Below are positions 26,477 through 35,253 of a stretch of 64,000 nucleotides of DNA, one piece after another. The notes beneath the pieces are model-generated. The model did not search any database. It was not told where the DNA came from and saw nothing but the letters and a program-made list of their open reading frames with translations. Numbering within the stretch: position 1 is the stretch's first letter; every line of letters starts with the position of its first letter. The stretch comes from Bacteroidales bacterium. Lineage in GTDB: Bacteria; Bacteroidota; Bacteroidia; Bacteroidales; UBA932. The stretch is from assembly GCA_017437125.1 (NCBI GenBank), contig JAFSBV010000008.1, positions 1 through 64,000 of the forward strand, written 5' to 3'. The position numbers and the translations under genes were made by a program.

Positions 26477-28795
26477 TCAGAATTCCATATGGATTTCAAT
26501 CGTTGCCTTATACTGAACACCATCCTTGGTGTAGATGAGGGTAGGCCTGAGGACATATGTCTCTCCTGCCACGCTCTGACCGGGATAATGGCCGTAAGTG
26601 ACTGTAAGACCGTCAAACTCAACATAAGCGACGGCAGTTGTGCCCCAGCTTGTGAGGTTACCCTGCTTGTCGCACCAGAAACCGTTGTTCGCAGTACTTT
26701 CATACTCGTACTTGCCGGTTGTCTGCTTGAGGCCCCAGACAATCTTTCCTTCAGAAGGAGTATTCTTTGCATCGACACCCTGGATGAGAGCTTCAATAGC
26801 CGATGGATTCATCACGAATGCCTGTGCAAGCTCCTTGCTTGTGCTGAGATCGATGGTTCCGAGAGGATATCCTCCGTTTGAAGAGTCACACTTCACATTA
26901 TAGGCGATTGTGACACTCTTAGGGTCGGCAGTCTCGTCGATCTCGAAGTTTCCGAGAAGATCAGTTTCCGAGAACATGACCTTGTAAGGCCACTGGTCGT
27001 CATCCTTCTCATCATCGTCCCACTCGTTCTGACGATACTCTGTAGGAGCACCGAGAACCACGAAATAAAGATATTCGGCATCTGTAGGAACAGCGAAGCT
27101 TGCAATACCATCCTTTGCCGAGTACATATCTCCGTAAACACGTGTTCCGTCCTTCTTGAGAGCCACGAAACCATATCTCCAGCCTTCCTTGCCGTTACCG
27201 GTATTGTTATAGGTTGTAGCAGTACCTGTAATGGTCTGAAGATCACCGTTCACAAAGTTTCCGTTGTCTCCCTCAGGAAGAGCCGAACCCACCTGAAGAC
27301 CCTTGAAATCTGCAGTAACGGTTGCACCTTCTGTTTCAGGAAGATTAAGAGGTATGATATTGAAACCTGCTGTTGAAGGGCAGCTTCCGTATGATACCTG
27401 ATAATATCCGTCGTTCTGCTTGAAGAGAGTGGTCTTGAAATGATTTGCGGTCACATTGCTTCCGGCATATTCGCGTACTCCGTCGATGTCGAATGTAGCC
27501 ATGCGCGCAGCATAATCATAAAGCTCGTCTGCTGTCTTTGACCAGTCACCATCGTTGTAAAGCTTGGTGTATGTCTTGATCGCATCCTCAGGAAGGATCG
27601 ACTGACGCCAGATCTCTCCGTAAGCCTCTACTCCCCTCTTCTCTACCCAGTAGCTCTGGAGCCAGTAGCTTGCATAACGCATCCACTCATGGTGGAAATG
27701 GCGATTGTACTGAGTCTTGAAAACATTCAGGTCACCACCGAACTGCTGCTCCGGATAGTCCTGGAAAGACTGCCACTGGGCGCACTGCTCCCAATATGCG
27801 CATCCGCCTTCACCTGCAGGACCGAAGCCGTAGCGGAATCCATATGCAAGGTTGTCTGGCTCTCCCTGATATACCTTGTCGCAGTATGTCTGATACTGGA
27901 AGGAGTGGCCGATCTCATGAGCGATAGTAGAGCCTACTGGATGACATGTGTCAGGGTTTACCCAAAGAGCTCCGATGACATTGTCATATCCCGAACCTGT
28001 TGCAAGCCATTCTGTCTGATAGAGGATATATATCTCCATCTTGTAATCATCAAGATAAGACTTGCCTACGCCGAGCTCGGCCATCTTGAGCTTTGTGATG
28101 TTCGTATCGAAGAACTGCTCTGCCTTTGCAAGAAGGTCGTCGATGTCAACATACATCCTGTTGCTTGGCGAAAGTGTAGCAGGAGATGTGTTCTCCACGC
28201 CCATCTTGTCTCCATAAAGACCGTACTCACCGTACTGGATATCCCAGAACACGATGAAGTGCTCAGACTGCTTAGAACGGCAGAAAGACCACTTGGAGTC
28301 ACTTCTCATCATGTCGAAGTTGAACTCCATAGGCTTGTAATACCTGTCAAGATCCTTGACATCGGCCTCTGTAAGGATAAGGGTAGCCTGCTGCTGTGTG
28401 ACCTTGAACTTGAGTGTGGAAATACCTGAAACGATCTGGCACTCCGCAACACGTTCCGCTCCTGTGTTTTCAGCAGCTGTCGCCCTTACAGCGAGGATTT
28501 TTCCGGCGTCGCCTTCGGTCTTGTCGAATGTAAGCCATGAGGCATCCTCCGGAACGACGATCTTCCATACATGGTCGCATGAGAAGATGATGTTGATTGT
28601 CGAGCCTTCTGCAGCGTCAAGATGAAGCTTGTCCTTTGTTGTGGTAAGCTTGATCTTGGCCTCTGTAGAGTCGATCTGCTCTATAGGATCCTTATTGATG
28701 TCAGGCTTTTCGCAAGCAGCGAAACCGAACAGAAACGTTGCTAAAAAACAAATGCCTAGAAACCTAGGCATTTGCGATTTTATGTTTGCAAACAT
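26477..28795 (-). CDS. BACON-zincin (DUF6055-type)-DUF4859 lipoprotein
   Basis: A 772-aa lipoprotein (GFAAC, Cys28). Order: BACON-like domain (about 45-135, with VPEDASWLTF), zincin domain with TIAHEIGHSFQYQ (His293, Glu294, His297) and YWEQCAQW as likely third ligand, a beta-rich linker shared with the 434-aa paralogue (VLGAPTEYRQNE...WPYKVMF), and a C-terminal DUF4859 domain that also occurs in the preceding gene. BACON and DUF4859 suggest binding of glycan or mucin-like substrate; peptidase activity is inferred. The start chosen, one nt after the upstream stop (TAATATG), implies translational coupling. The ATG at 28771 is an alternative that gives a shorter, equally good signal peptide. 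Confidence 0.7.
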   Translation of the reverse strand: MFANIKSQMPRFLGICFLATFLFGFAACEKPDINKDPIEQIDSTEAKIKLTTTKDKLHLDAAEGSTINIIFSCDHVWKIVVPEDASWLTFDKTEGDAGKILAVRATAAENTGAERVAECQIVSGISTLKFKVTQQQATLILTEADVKDLDRYYKPMEFNFDMMRSDSKWSFCRSKQSEHFIVFWDIQYGEYGLYGDKMGVENTSPATLSPSNRMYVDIDDLLAKAEQFFDTNITKLKMAELGVGKSYLDDYKMEIYILYQTEWLATGSGYDNVIGALWVNPDTCHPVGSTIAHEIGHSFQYQTYCDKVYQGEPDNLAYGFRYGFGPAGEGGCAYWEQCAQWQSFQDYPEQQFGGDLNVFKTQYNRHFHHEWMRYASYWLQSYWVEKRGVEAYGEIWRQSILPEDAIKTYTKLYNDGDWSKTADELYDYAARMATFDIDGVREYAGSNVTANHFKTTLFKQNDGYYQVSYGSCPSTAGFNIIPLNLPETEGATVTADFKGLQVGSALPEGDNGNFVNGDLQTITGTATTYNNTGNGKEGWRYGFVALKKDGTRVYGDMYSAKDGIASFAVPTDAEYLYFVVLGAPTEYRQNEWDDDEKDDDQWPYKVMFSETDLLGNFEIDETADPKSVTIAYNVKCDSSNGGYPLGTIDLSTSKELAQAFVMNPSAIEALIQGVDAKNTPSEGKIVWGLKQTTGKYEYESTANNGFWCDKQGNLTSWGTTAVAYVEFDGLTVTYGHYPGQSVAGETYVLRPTLIYTKDGVQYKATIEIHMEF
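28750..28773 (-). terminator. Terminator-like hairpin inside the zincin signal-peptide codons
   Basis: AAATGCCTAG and CTAGGCATTT form a perfect 10-bp stem with a 4-nt loop. On the minus strand it runs into a T tract (TTTGTTTTTT), the form of an intrinsic terminator. It lies within codons of the downstream gene's signal peptide and covers the alternative start ATG at 28771. Confidence 0.6.
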
Positions 28796-28796
28796 A

Positions 28797-29969
28797 TTAC
28801 TCAGCGAGTGTAGTTGTAACGTTGAGGTTAACTGTTGTATCACCACCAGCGATAGTGAACTTCACTGAAATAGGCTTGCCGATAGCAGCCTTTACAGCGT
28901 CGCCATAGTAGTAAGCACCAGCGTCATCGTATGAAGGCATTGCGCAAGTGTGACCGTAAAGATCGGCTGGAGTTGAACCAGCGAACCACTCGATACATAC
29001 TGCTGCATCCTCTGCACCCCAGCCTGTAAGACCGTTGTCAGCGTTGAGCCATACGTTTGTACCCTCACCTGTTGTTCCGTCAGGAAGAGTGTAAGTAAGA
29101 ACGATCTCGCCAGCAGAGATAGCCTTGCTGAGCTGATAAGTAGTCTTACCGAACTTCTCCTTTACTGTCTCGAACTCTGTCTCGAAGAATACACCCTCAT
29201 AGTCATAAGTCTGACCAGCGAGGCTGAATGTAAGAGGAACGTCGATGTCGAATGTACCTGCAGTAGCTGAAGTAGGATAGTTGCCAGCCTCTGGGTCGAT
29301 ATAGTCAACGATCTCAAGGTTCCATGTAAGGTAGCAAGTCTTCTGAGTAGCAGCGTCGAAGATGAACTCAGTTGCAGAATACTTGTTTCCTACCTGACCG
29401 TCATAGAAATCAGGACGGCAACCGAATGCGAAGTCAAGAACACCACCTGTCATACCGTCAGCGATAGCAGCGTCGATGCTCTCATAACCCCACCAGCAAG
29501 TGCTCTCAGTGTACATGAATACATCCTCAGCAGCCCACTCAGTGTTGAGACCCTCACGTGTCATCCAGTGACCGAAGTTATTTGTTGATGAAGGAATGAA
29601 GTCATAAACCCACTCGTCACCATCCTTGTAGCAGATACCGAAAAGGAGAGTGTTGTTAACCTGAGCACCATCCTCGAGTGAACCCATTGCAAGGTAGAAC
29701 TCGTTCTCAGTCATACCGAAGAAATCAGCAACCTTCTTTGTATCAACTGAAACAGTTGCACCACCGTAAGTAGTAGTGATCTCGTGCTGGAGCTTGACGT
29801 CTGTGTTGATGTAGAGCTCGAACTCGCTCTCAGGCTCACACTGGCAAGGATCCTGTCCGCAAACCTCACACTTCTCGCCTGGCTCTGGTGTAGGATCATC
29901 ATTGTTTGGCTTCTCACATGCTGCAAATGCAAAAGTAGCTGCAGCAAGCATCAAAAGAATTTTTTTCAT
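28797..29969 (-). CDS. DUF4859 lipoprotein, likely surface glycan-binding protein
   Basis: A 390-aa lipoprotein (FAFAAC, Cys18) in the SusE-like position after SusD, where Bacteroidota loci encode surface glycan-binding proteins. A short Cys-rich linker, CEVCGQDPCQC (about residues 34-44), joins the anchor to two similar beta-domains of the DUF4859 type (about 50-210 and 220-390, with GGATVSVDTKKVADFFGMTENEFY and FSLAGQTYDYEG). The same domain ends the next gene, so the two products may bind the same ligand. No catalytic motif is visible. Spacing: 61 nt after SusD and 1 nt before the next start. Confidence 0.7.
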   Translation of the reverse strand: MKKILLMLAAATFAFAACEKPNNDDPTPEPGEKCEVCGQDPCQCEPESEFELYINTDVKLQHEITTTYGGATVSVDTKKVADFFGMTENEFYLAMGSLEDGAQVNNTLLFGICYKDGDEWVYDFIPSSTNNFGHWMTREGLNTEWAAEDVFMYTESTCWWGYESIDAAIADGMTGGVLDFAFGCRPDFYDGQVGNKYSATEFIFDAATQKTCYLTWNLEIVDYIDPEAGNYPTSATAGTFDIDVPLTFSLAGQTYDYEGVFFETEFETVKEKFGKTTYQLSKAISAGEIVLTYTLPDGTTGEGTNVWLNADNGLTGWGAEDAAVCIEWFAGSTPADLYGHTCAMPSYDDAGAYYYGDAVKAAIGKPISVKFTIAGGDTTVNLNVTTTLAE

Positions 29970-30030
29970 TGTCTGAATAATAAAATTAAATGTAAATAAT
30001 ATTCTGTTTTAGTACTTGTTCTGTTCCGGA

Positions 30031-31932
30031 TTACTCTGCAGCAGCCTCGTCAGTGAAGCCATAGTTCTGCTTGAGGTTAAGGTTAGCCTTGATGAACTCA
30101 GAGTAGATTGGGAATACGTTGTTCTTATAGTCGGTAGGCTTGGTCTGTGAATCAAGCTTGTTCTTGCGGCAGAACCATGTCTTTCCGTTGTAAACGTTCA
30201 CGCCGTTGTCGAGTGTGAAACGGATGAGGTCCTGACGGCGGTGGTGCTCACCTACGAACTCCCAAGCGAGGTCATCAAGAAGACCACCGAGCTCGATAGT
30301 TGTAGCGTCATCACGTGAGAAGTCAGTGAAGTTGCTCTTCTCAGCAGCTACTGATCTCATGTCTGAAGGATCTGCATACTTGAAGTCCTCGTAAGGATTC
30401 TTGCCTGACTTTGTATTCTCACGAACACCGTAATCATAAACAGAGTCACCCTTGAGGTCAGCTACTGTACGTACAGCCTTTGAAGGATCTGTAGTAGCGA
30501 ATGCACGCTGACGTACTGCTGTGATAAGGTCAGCAGCCTCCTGCTCGTTCTTGCCCATGCGGAGAAGACACTCAGCCTTGATGAACATGGCGTCAGCAAG
30601 ACGGAAGAAGCAAACGTCGTTACCATATGTACCTGAAGTACCTGCTACGACCTCCTGCTTGTGGAAACGTGCACCCTCAGCATCGAAAGCACCCGGGTTG
30701 TCGATAGAGTGAACCTCTACAGTGTAAACCAGCGGATCGTCACCAGCCTTGTGGCCGTAAGTGAGGTGGATACCCTCAGCTACCTCAGCCTCAGAAAGAC
30801 CCTGGGTAGTGAGCTTCTGGTCAGCGAAGTAAATAGGATCCTGAGTACCATAGTAATACTGCTGGCCGATAGCCCATGTATCATTCATACGTGTGTCGTC
30901 AACATCGTAAGTGTGGATGAACTGAGGAACTGCGCATGAACCGTTCCAAGGAGTACCGTTGTAACCGTAAGCCTTGCCACCGTTACCTACGAAGCACTTG
31001 TTCACGAGGTAGTTGTGCGAAGCCTGCTTCTCATCGAGAGGAATCACGAGGATAGCCTCAGGAGTAGCGTTGAGCATGCAACGTGAGTTGTCAAGATAGT
31101 TAGGAGCAAGTGAGTAGCCACCCTCGTTGATCACGATGTCAGCATAGTCAGCTGCCTTCTGATACCACTTGTTGCCGTTCTGAGCGTTGGTCTTGAACCA
31201 CTCGCTTGACTCGTTACGCTGAGTAGCTGCAACCATTTCGCCAGCGTCCATGCCGAAGCCCTTGAGCCATGCATCATGGTTGAGGTAGATCTTCGCAGCA
31301 AGCATACAAGCACCGTACTTGTTGATACGGCCGTAACTCTTGTCTGTAGAAAGAACCGGAATGATTTCCTCAAGCTCTGCTGTCATGAAGTCCCAGATAT
31401 CCTCCGGAGCTGCCTGTACAGGCTGGTATGCAGGATCGTCTGAAAGCTCTTTCTCAAGCGGAATGTTTCTCCAGAGATCGAAGAGGATGTAGTAGAACAT
31501 GACACGCATAGCCCTTACCTCTGCAACCATTGCCTCGTTCTTCTGAACGATAGGATTCTGAAGGAGAGTGTTTGCCTTTGTGATGGCGTTATATCCATAG
31601 TACCACTCCTGATAGAGGTGAGGGATACCTGCATATGGATCGTTCTTGTGAAGGTTGATGTACTGTGCACCCCATCCACCGTATGTACGGTAAGGAGTCA
31701 TGAGACAGTCTGAGCTCTCCTCCATGATGTCGAAGTAACCTTCCCATGCCCAGTAGAGGAAGCGGAACTGTACGTAGAGGGATCCTACCATTGAGAGGAT
31801 CTCCTGCTCTGTACCCTCGAGGTTCGCATCTGTCAGATCTGAGTAGAGCTCCTCATCGAGGTTGGTGCAGGATGAAGCCATGAGGACAATACCTGCGAGC
31901 AACGCTGAAATATAACTTTTTATACTTTTCAT
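30031..31932 (-). CDS. SusD-like outer-membrane glycan-binding lipoprotein
   Basis: SusD proteins form the lid of the SusCD importer and bind oligosaccharides at the cell surface. The 633-aa product has a lipoprotein signal ending LMASSC (Cys22), the typical SusD opening NLDEELYSDLTDANLEGTEQEIL, helical TPR-like repeats, and a C-terminal RagB/SusD region with WEFVGEHHRRQDLIRF, where the WE(L/F)xGE(x)xRxxDLxR signature is evident. It begins 27 nt after SusC. The ligand is inferred from the locus to be an arabinose-containing glycan or glycopeptide. Confidence 0.95.
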   Translation of the reverse strand: MKSIKSYISALLAGIVLMASSCTNLDEELYSDLTDANLEGTEQEILSMVGSLYVQFRFLYWAWEGYFDIMEESSDCLMTPYRTYGGWGAQYINLHKNDPYAGIPHLYQEWYYGYNAITKANTLLQNPIVQKNEAMVAEVRAMRVMFYYILFDLWRNIPLEKELSDDPAYQPVQAAPEDIWDFMTAELEEIIPVLSTDKSYGRINKYGACMLAAKIYLNHDAWLKGFGMDAGEMVAATQRNESSEWFKTNAQNGNKWYQKAADYADIVINEGGYSLAPNYLDNSRCMLNATPEAILVIPLDEKQASHNYLVNKCFVGNGGKAYGYNGTPWNGSCAVPQFIHTYDVDDTRMNDTWAIGQQYYYGTQDPIYFADQKLTTQGLSEAEVAEGIHLTYGHKAGDDPLVYTVEVHSIDNPGAFDAEGARFHKQEVVAGTSGTYGNDVCFFRLADAMFIKAECLLRMGKNEQEAADLITAVRQRAFATTDPSKAVRTVADLKGDSVYDYGVRENTKSGKNPYEDFKYADPSDMRSVAAEKSNFTDFSRDDATTIELGGLLDDLAWEFVGEHHRRQDLIRFTLDNGVNVYNGKTWFCRKNKLDSQTKPTDYKNNVFPIYSEFIKANLNLKQNYGFTDEAAAE

Positions 31933-31959
31933 AATCTTTACTTCTTTTTAATCTCTTGA

Positions 31960-34900
31960 CTACTCGTTACCGAAAGTGATGTTTACACCGATAGAGAATG
32001 TGCGGAGAGTAGGATACTTCTCACGATAGTCCATACCGAATGATGAATAACCTGAATAGTTAAGCTCTGGGTCAAGACCCTGGTACTTTGTGAAGCAGAG
32101 AAGGTTCTCGCCTGATACATATACCCTTGCCTTGTCGAGGTACTTCACGTTCTTTGTGTTGAATGTGTAACCTACTGTGAAGTTGTCGAGCTTGAGGTAA
32201 TCACCGTCCTCGAGGTAGTAGCTTACTGCAACAGGCTGCTGGCTCTTCGCGAGAGTAGTGCCATATACAGGCTGTGTAGCTGACTTGTAACGGTTGAGAC
32301 CGATATTGAGGTTTTCGTAGAACATCCTCTGGCAGTTGAAGATCTTGTATCCGAACTGGCCGCTGAATGACATTGTAACGTCAACACCGTAGAAGCGGAG
32401 AGTGTTGCTCCAACCCATTGTGAGCTTAGGAAGAGCTGAACCGCAATACTGACGGAATCTTGAGTCATAGTTACGCATACCTGAATCGAAAGGAACAGCC
32501 TCACCAGTTTCAGGATCCTCGATCAGCCAGAGACCCTTCTGCGGACCTGACTCAACAACGCCTACAGACTTGAGCATGTAGAAGCTGCCGATAGCGTCGC
32601 CGATGTAAGTTCTCTGAGTAACCATTGAAGTAGGCTCCTCTGTCCAACCGCCATCGAGATAGTTCTCAGTCTCATAGAGGTCATTTGACATGTTGATGAG
32701 CTTGTTTCTGTTGTGAGCGAGTGTGAGAGTTGTGTTCCATTCGAAGTTCTTTGTCTGAACAGGTGAACCACCGATGAGAACCTCGATACCCTGGTTGCTC
32801 ATGCTACCTACGTTAGCTGTAGTATAACCATAGAGGTTTGGTGGAACAGGTACCGAGTACTCCCAGAGCATGTCTGAAGTAACCTTATTATAAAGGTCGA
32901 TGTTAGCATAGAGACGGTTTCCGAAGAATCCGAGGTCGAGACCTACGTTGTACTCTGTTGACTTCTCCCATCTGAGATCAGGGTTAGCATTTGAAATAGG
33001 AGAAAGTGATGGAGACCATACGCCGTTTGCGTCAACATAGTTTCCGTAAGAAGTGTCATAGTCATATCTGAGGAGAGACATGTATGAATAACCTGGGATG
33101 ACACCGGTGATACCGAATGAAGCACGGAGCTTCAAGTTGTCAAGCCAGCCCTTAGTGTTCTCCATGAACTCCTCGTTAGAGATTGTCCAACCTGCTGAGA
33201 TACCAGGGAAGTTACCCCACTTGTGATCAGCACCGAACTTTGAAGATCCCTCGTGACGGAGAGAGAGGAGAACGTTGTAACGGTCAGCATAACCGTAAGA
33301 GATACGTCCGAAGAAACCGATGAGTCGGCTTGAATTCTTCCATGAACCCATACCTGCCTTACCGTCCTTGAGGTAAGTACCGTTTGCGAGGTTATTATAA
33401 AGGTATGCGTTTGTAGAGAACTCCGAGTTGCTTGCGCTGAAGCCTGAGCTTACAGAGTTGAGCCAGCTGTAACCAACGAGAGCTGAGATACGGTGCTCTC
33501 CGAATGAGTTCTCATACTTTGAAGTAAGCTCGAGCATGTGCTCCTCGAAGTCGCTCTGGCTCTTGCTTGCGCTACCGTTGATACCGCCCCAGCGGTTAGA
33601 CTGATACTTCTCAGTGTTGTAAGACTCGCCGATGTTATTGTTTGTACGGCTTGAGAGCATGAGGTTTGTCTGCCATCCCTCGATAGGCTCGAGAGTAACG
33701 TTACCTGTGAGACGTGTGCTCTCTCCTCTTGACTGTCCGAAGTGCTCGTTTCCAGTGATGTATGGAAGCGGGTTGTAGTAGTAGAGAGGGGCTGACTGCT
33801 CGAAGTAGTCACCGTCTTCAGTATAGACAGGTGAGGTCGGGTTACGTGTAACAGCCTGATGATAAATGTAATATGAAGACTGATTGTCATTCTCTGAGAT
33901 AGACTTCAACATATTGAAGTTAAGCTTGAGGATATCGTCGAAGAGATACTGTGAGATATCCATCTGAGCACGGAGGTCGTTTGCGAAAGAGCCCTTGATC
34001 ACACCTTCGTTGTTACGGTATGATACGTTAGCCGAATAGGTCATGCTCTGCGTACCACCTTCGAGAGATACGTTGTGGTTCTGAACCCAACCTGTCTGTG
34101 AAACGAGGCCGAGCCAGTCTGTATCCTGACCGAGGTCAGCGAAAGCAGAATACTTCGAAAGGTCATCACCGAGACCGCGCATATACTCTGCATCCATGAA
34201 GTCAGCAGTCTTTGCGAAGTTCGAGATAGAACCGTAGCCTGAATATGAAACGTTGAATCTGTCGCCACGCTTACCTGCCTTTGTTGTGATGATGATCACA
34301 CCGGAAGCACCACGTGTACCGTAAATAGCGGCTGCTGATGCGTCCTTGAGGACAGAGATCTCAGCGATGTTCTCAGGAGCCACAGTCTCAAGCGAACCTT
34401 CGATACCGTCAACGAGCACGAGCGGAGTGAAACCTCCCATGAGGGATGTCACACCACGGAGCATGATGGTAGAAGACTCTGAAGGGTTACCTGTACCCTT
34501 TGCAATGTTAAGACCTGCAACCTTACCCTTGATGAGCTGAGCTGCGTCACCGATGTTACCGGTAAGGAAGTCGTCAGCCTTCACGCTTGCGACTGCTGAG
34601 GTGATATCACCCTTGCGCTGTGTACCGTAACCTACAACGACTGTCTCAGAAAGCATGAGTGCATCCTCTGAGAGAGTAACGTTGATTTCAGTGCGGTTTC
34701 CGACTACCTCTTCAACCTCAGCGAAACCGAGGGCGCTGAACACGAGGACAGCGTCTGAAGGAAGTCCTGAAAGAGTGTACTTACCATCGAAGTCAGTACT
34801 TGTTCCGACAGTAGAGTCTCCCTTGAGGAATACGCCTACTCCCGGTACTGGACCGATAGCATCCGATACAACTCCTGAAACTGTCTTTTCCTGAGCGAAC

Positions 34901-35010
34901 GCCTCACTTGGCGCTACAGCCATGCCAATGACCAATGCCAGAGCGACCGCAAGAGCCCTCTGACCGATCATACCAAGACAGGCTGCACATTTCTTGAAAT
35001 GTCCAATCAT
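31960..35010 (-). CDS. SusC-like TonB-dependent oligosaccharide importer
   Basis: Outer-membrane 22-strand barrel importing oligosaccharides with TonB energy. Along 1016 aa: signal peptide (to about 40, ending EAFAQ), carboxypeptidase-regulatory-like domain (VSGVVSDAIGPVPGVGVFLKG), the SusC hallmark SETVVVGYGTQRKGDITSAV (TonB-box region), plug (KDASAAAIYGTRGASGVIIITTK), and barrel ending in FSIGVNITFGNE with the aromatic/hydrophobic terminal strand. It is first in the operon SusC-SusD-DUF4859-zincin. Its promoter has a perfect -7 box but no -33 box, consistent with activation by the HTCS. Confidence 0.96.
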   Translation of the reverse strand: MIGHFKKCAACLGMIGQRALAVALALVIGMAVAPSEAFAQEKTVSGVVSDAIGPVPGVGVFLKGDSTVGTSTDFDGKYTLSGLPSDAVLVFSALGFAEVEEVVGNRTEINVTLSEDALMLSETVVVGYGTQRKGDITSAVASVKADDFLTGNIGDAAQLIKGKVAGLNIAKGTGNPSESSTIMLRGVTSLMGGFTPLVLVDGIEGSLETVAPENIAEISVLKDASAAAIYGTRGASGVIIITTKAGKRGDRFNVSYSGYGSISNFAKTADFMDAEYMRGLGDDLSKYSAFADLGQDTDWLGLVSQTGWVQNHNVSLEGGTQSMTYSANVSYRNNEGVIKGSFANDLRAQMDISQYLFDDILKLNFNMLKSISENDNQSSYYIYHQAVTRNPTSPVYTEDGDYFEQSAPLYYYNPLPYITGNEHFGQSRGESTRLTGNVTLEPIEGWQTNLMLSSRTNNNIGESYNTEKYQSNRWGGINGSASKSQSDFEEHMLELTSKYENSFGEHRISALVGYSWLNSVSSGFSASNSEFSTNAYLYNNLANGTYLKDGKAGMGSWKNSSRLIGFFGRISYGYADRYNVLLSLRHEGSSKFGADHKWGNFPGISAGWTISNEEFMENTKGWLDNLKLRASFGITGVIPGYSYMSLLRYDYDTSYGNYVDANGVWSPSLSPISNANPDLRWEKSTEYNVGLDLGFFGNRLYANIDLYNKVTSDMLWEYSVPVPPNLYGYTTANVGSMSNQGIEVLIGGSPVQTKNFEWNTTLTLAHNRNKLINMSNDLYETENYLDGGWTEEPTSMVTQRTYIGDAIGSFYMLKSVGVVESGPQKGLWLIEDPETGEAVPFDSGMRNYDSRFRQYCGSALPKLTMGWSNTLRFYGVDVTMSFSGQFGYKIFNCQRMFYENLNIGLNRYKSATQPVYGTTLAKSQQPVAVSYYLEDGDYLKLDNFTVGYTFNTKNVKYLDKARVYVSGENLLCFTKYQGLDPELNYSGYSSFGMDYREKYPTLRTFSIGVNITFGNE

Positions 35011-35070
35011 ACTGTATTAGTTTAGTTGTTTTTTGGTTAATGATTTCGACTTTTTTGTTTTAAAAACGTG

Positions 35071-35078
35071 CAAATGTA
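35071..35078 (-). promoter_or_regulatory. -7 box of the susCD operon
   Basis: TACATTTG on the minus strand (35078-35071) matches TAnnTTTG exactly. The expected -33 position has no TTTG, which suggests activator dependence. The leader to the ATG is about 55 nt. Confidence 0.5.
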
Positions 35079-35144
35079 CGTATCGCACGCGTACCCGAGG
35101 GCCATTTTCGTCTAAATTGATACAACAAAAATCCAAGCCTCGAA

Positions 35145-35182
35145 TTTGTACGATTTTGCGACTTTTTTGGACAATTCTGTCA
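35145..35182. promoter_or_regulatory. Shared HTCS-type regulatory site, SusC/GH97 divergent region
   Basis: TTTGTACGATT (35145-35155), the 12-mer GTACGATTTTGC (35148-35159) and TTTTTGGACAAT (35164-35175, then TCTGTCA) all recur in the symporter/GH127-like divergent region at 16484-16550. The second block starts 61 nt before the GH97 -7 box, exactly as at 16531 and 16592. Confidence 0.5.
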
Positions 35183-35224
35183 TTGGTTTGCACGTTTGAG
35201 ACATGCTTAGAATATTATTATAGC

Positions 35225-35232
35225 GATATTTG
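35225..35232 (+). promoter_or_regulatory. -7 box of the GH97-GH43-GH127 operon
   Basis: GATATTTG (7 of 8 matches to TAnnTTTG) lies 21 nt before the GTG start at 35254. No -33 TTTG is at the right spacing. Confidence 0.4.
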
Positions 35233-35253
35233 CATGTCTAATAATACGCACAC

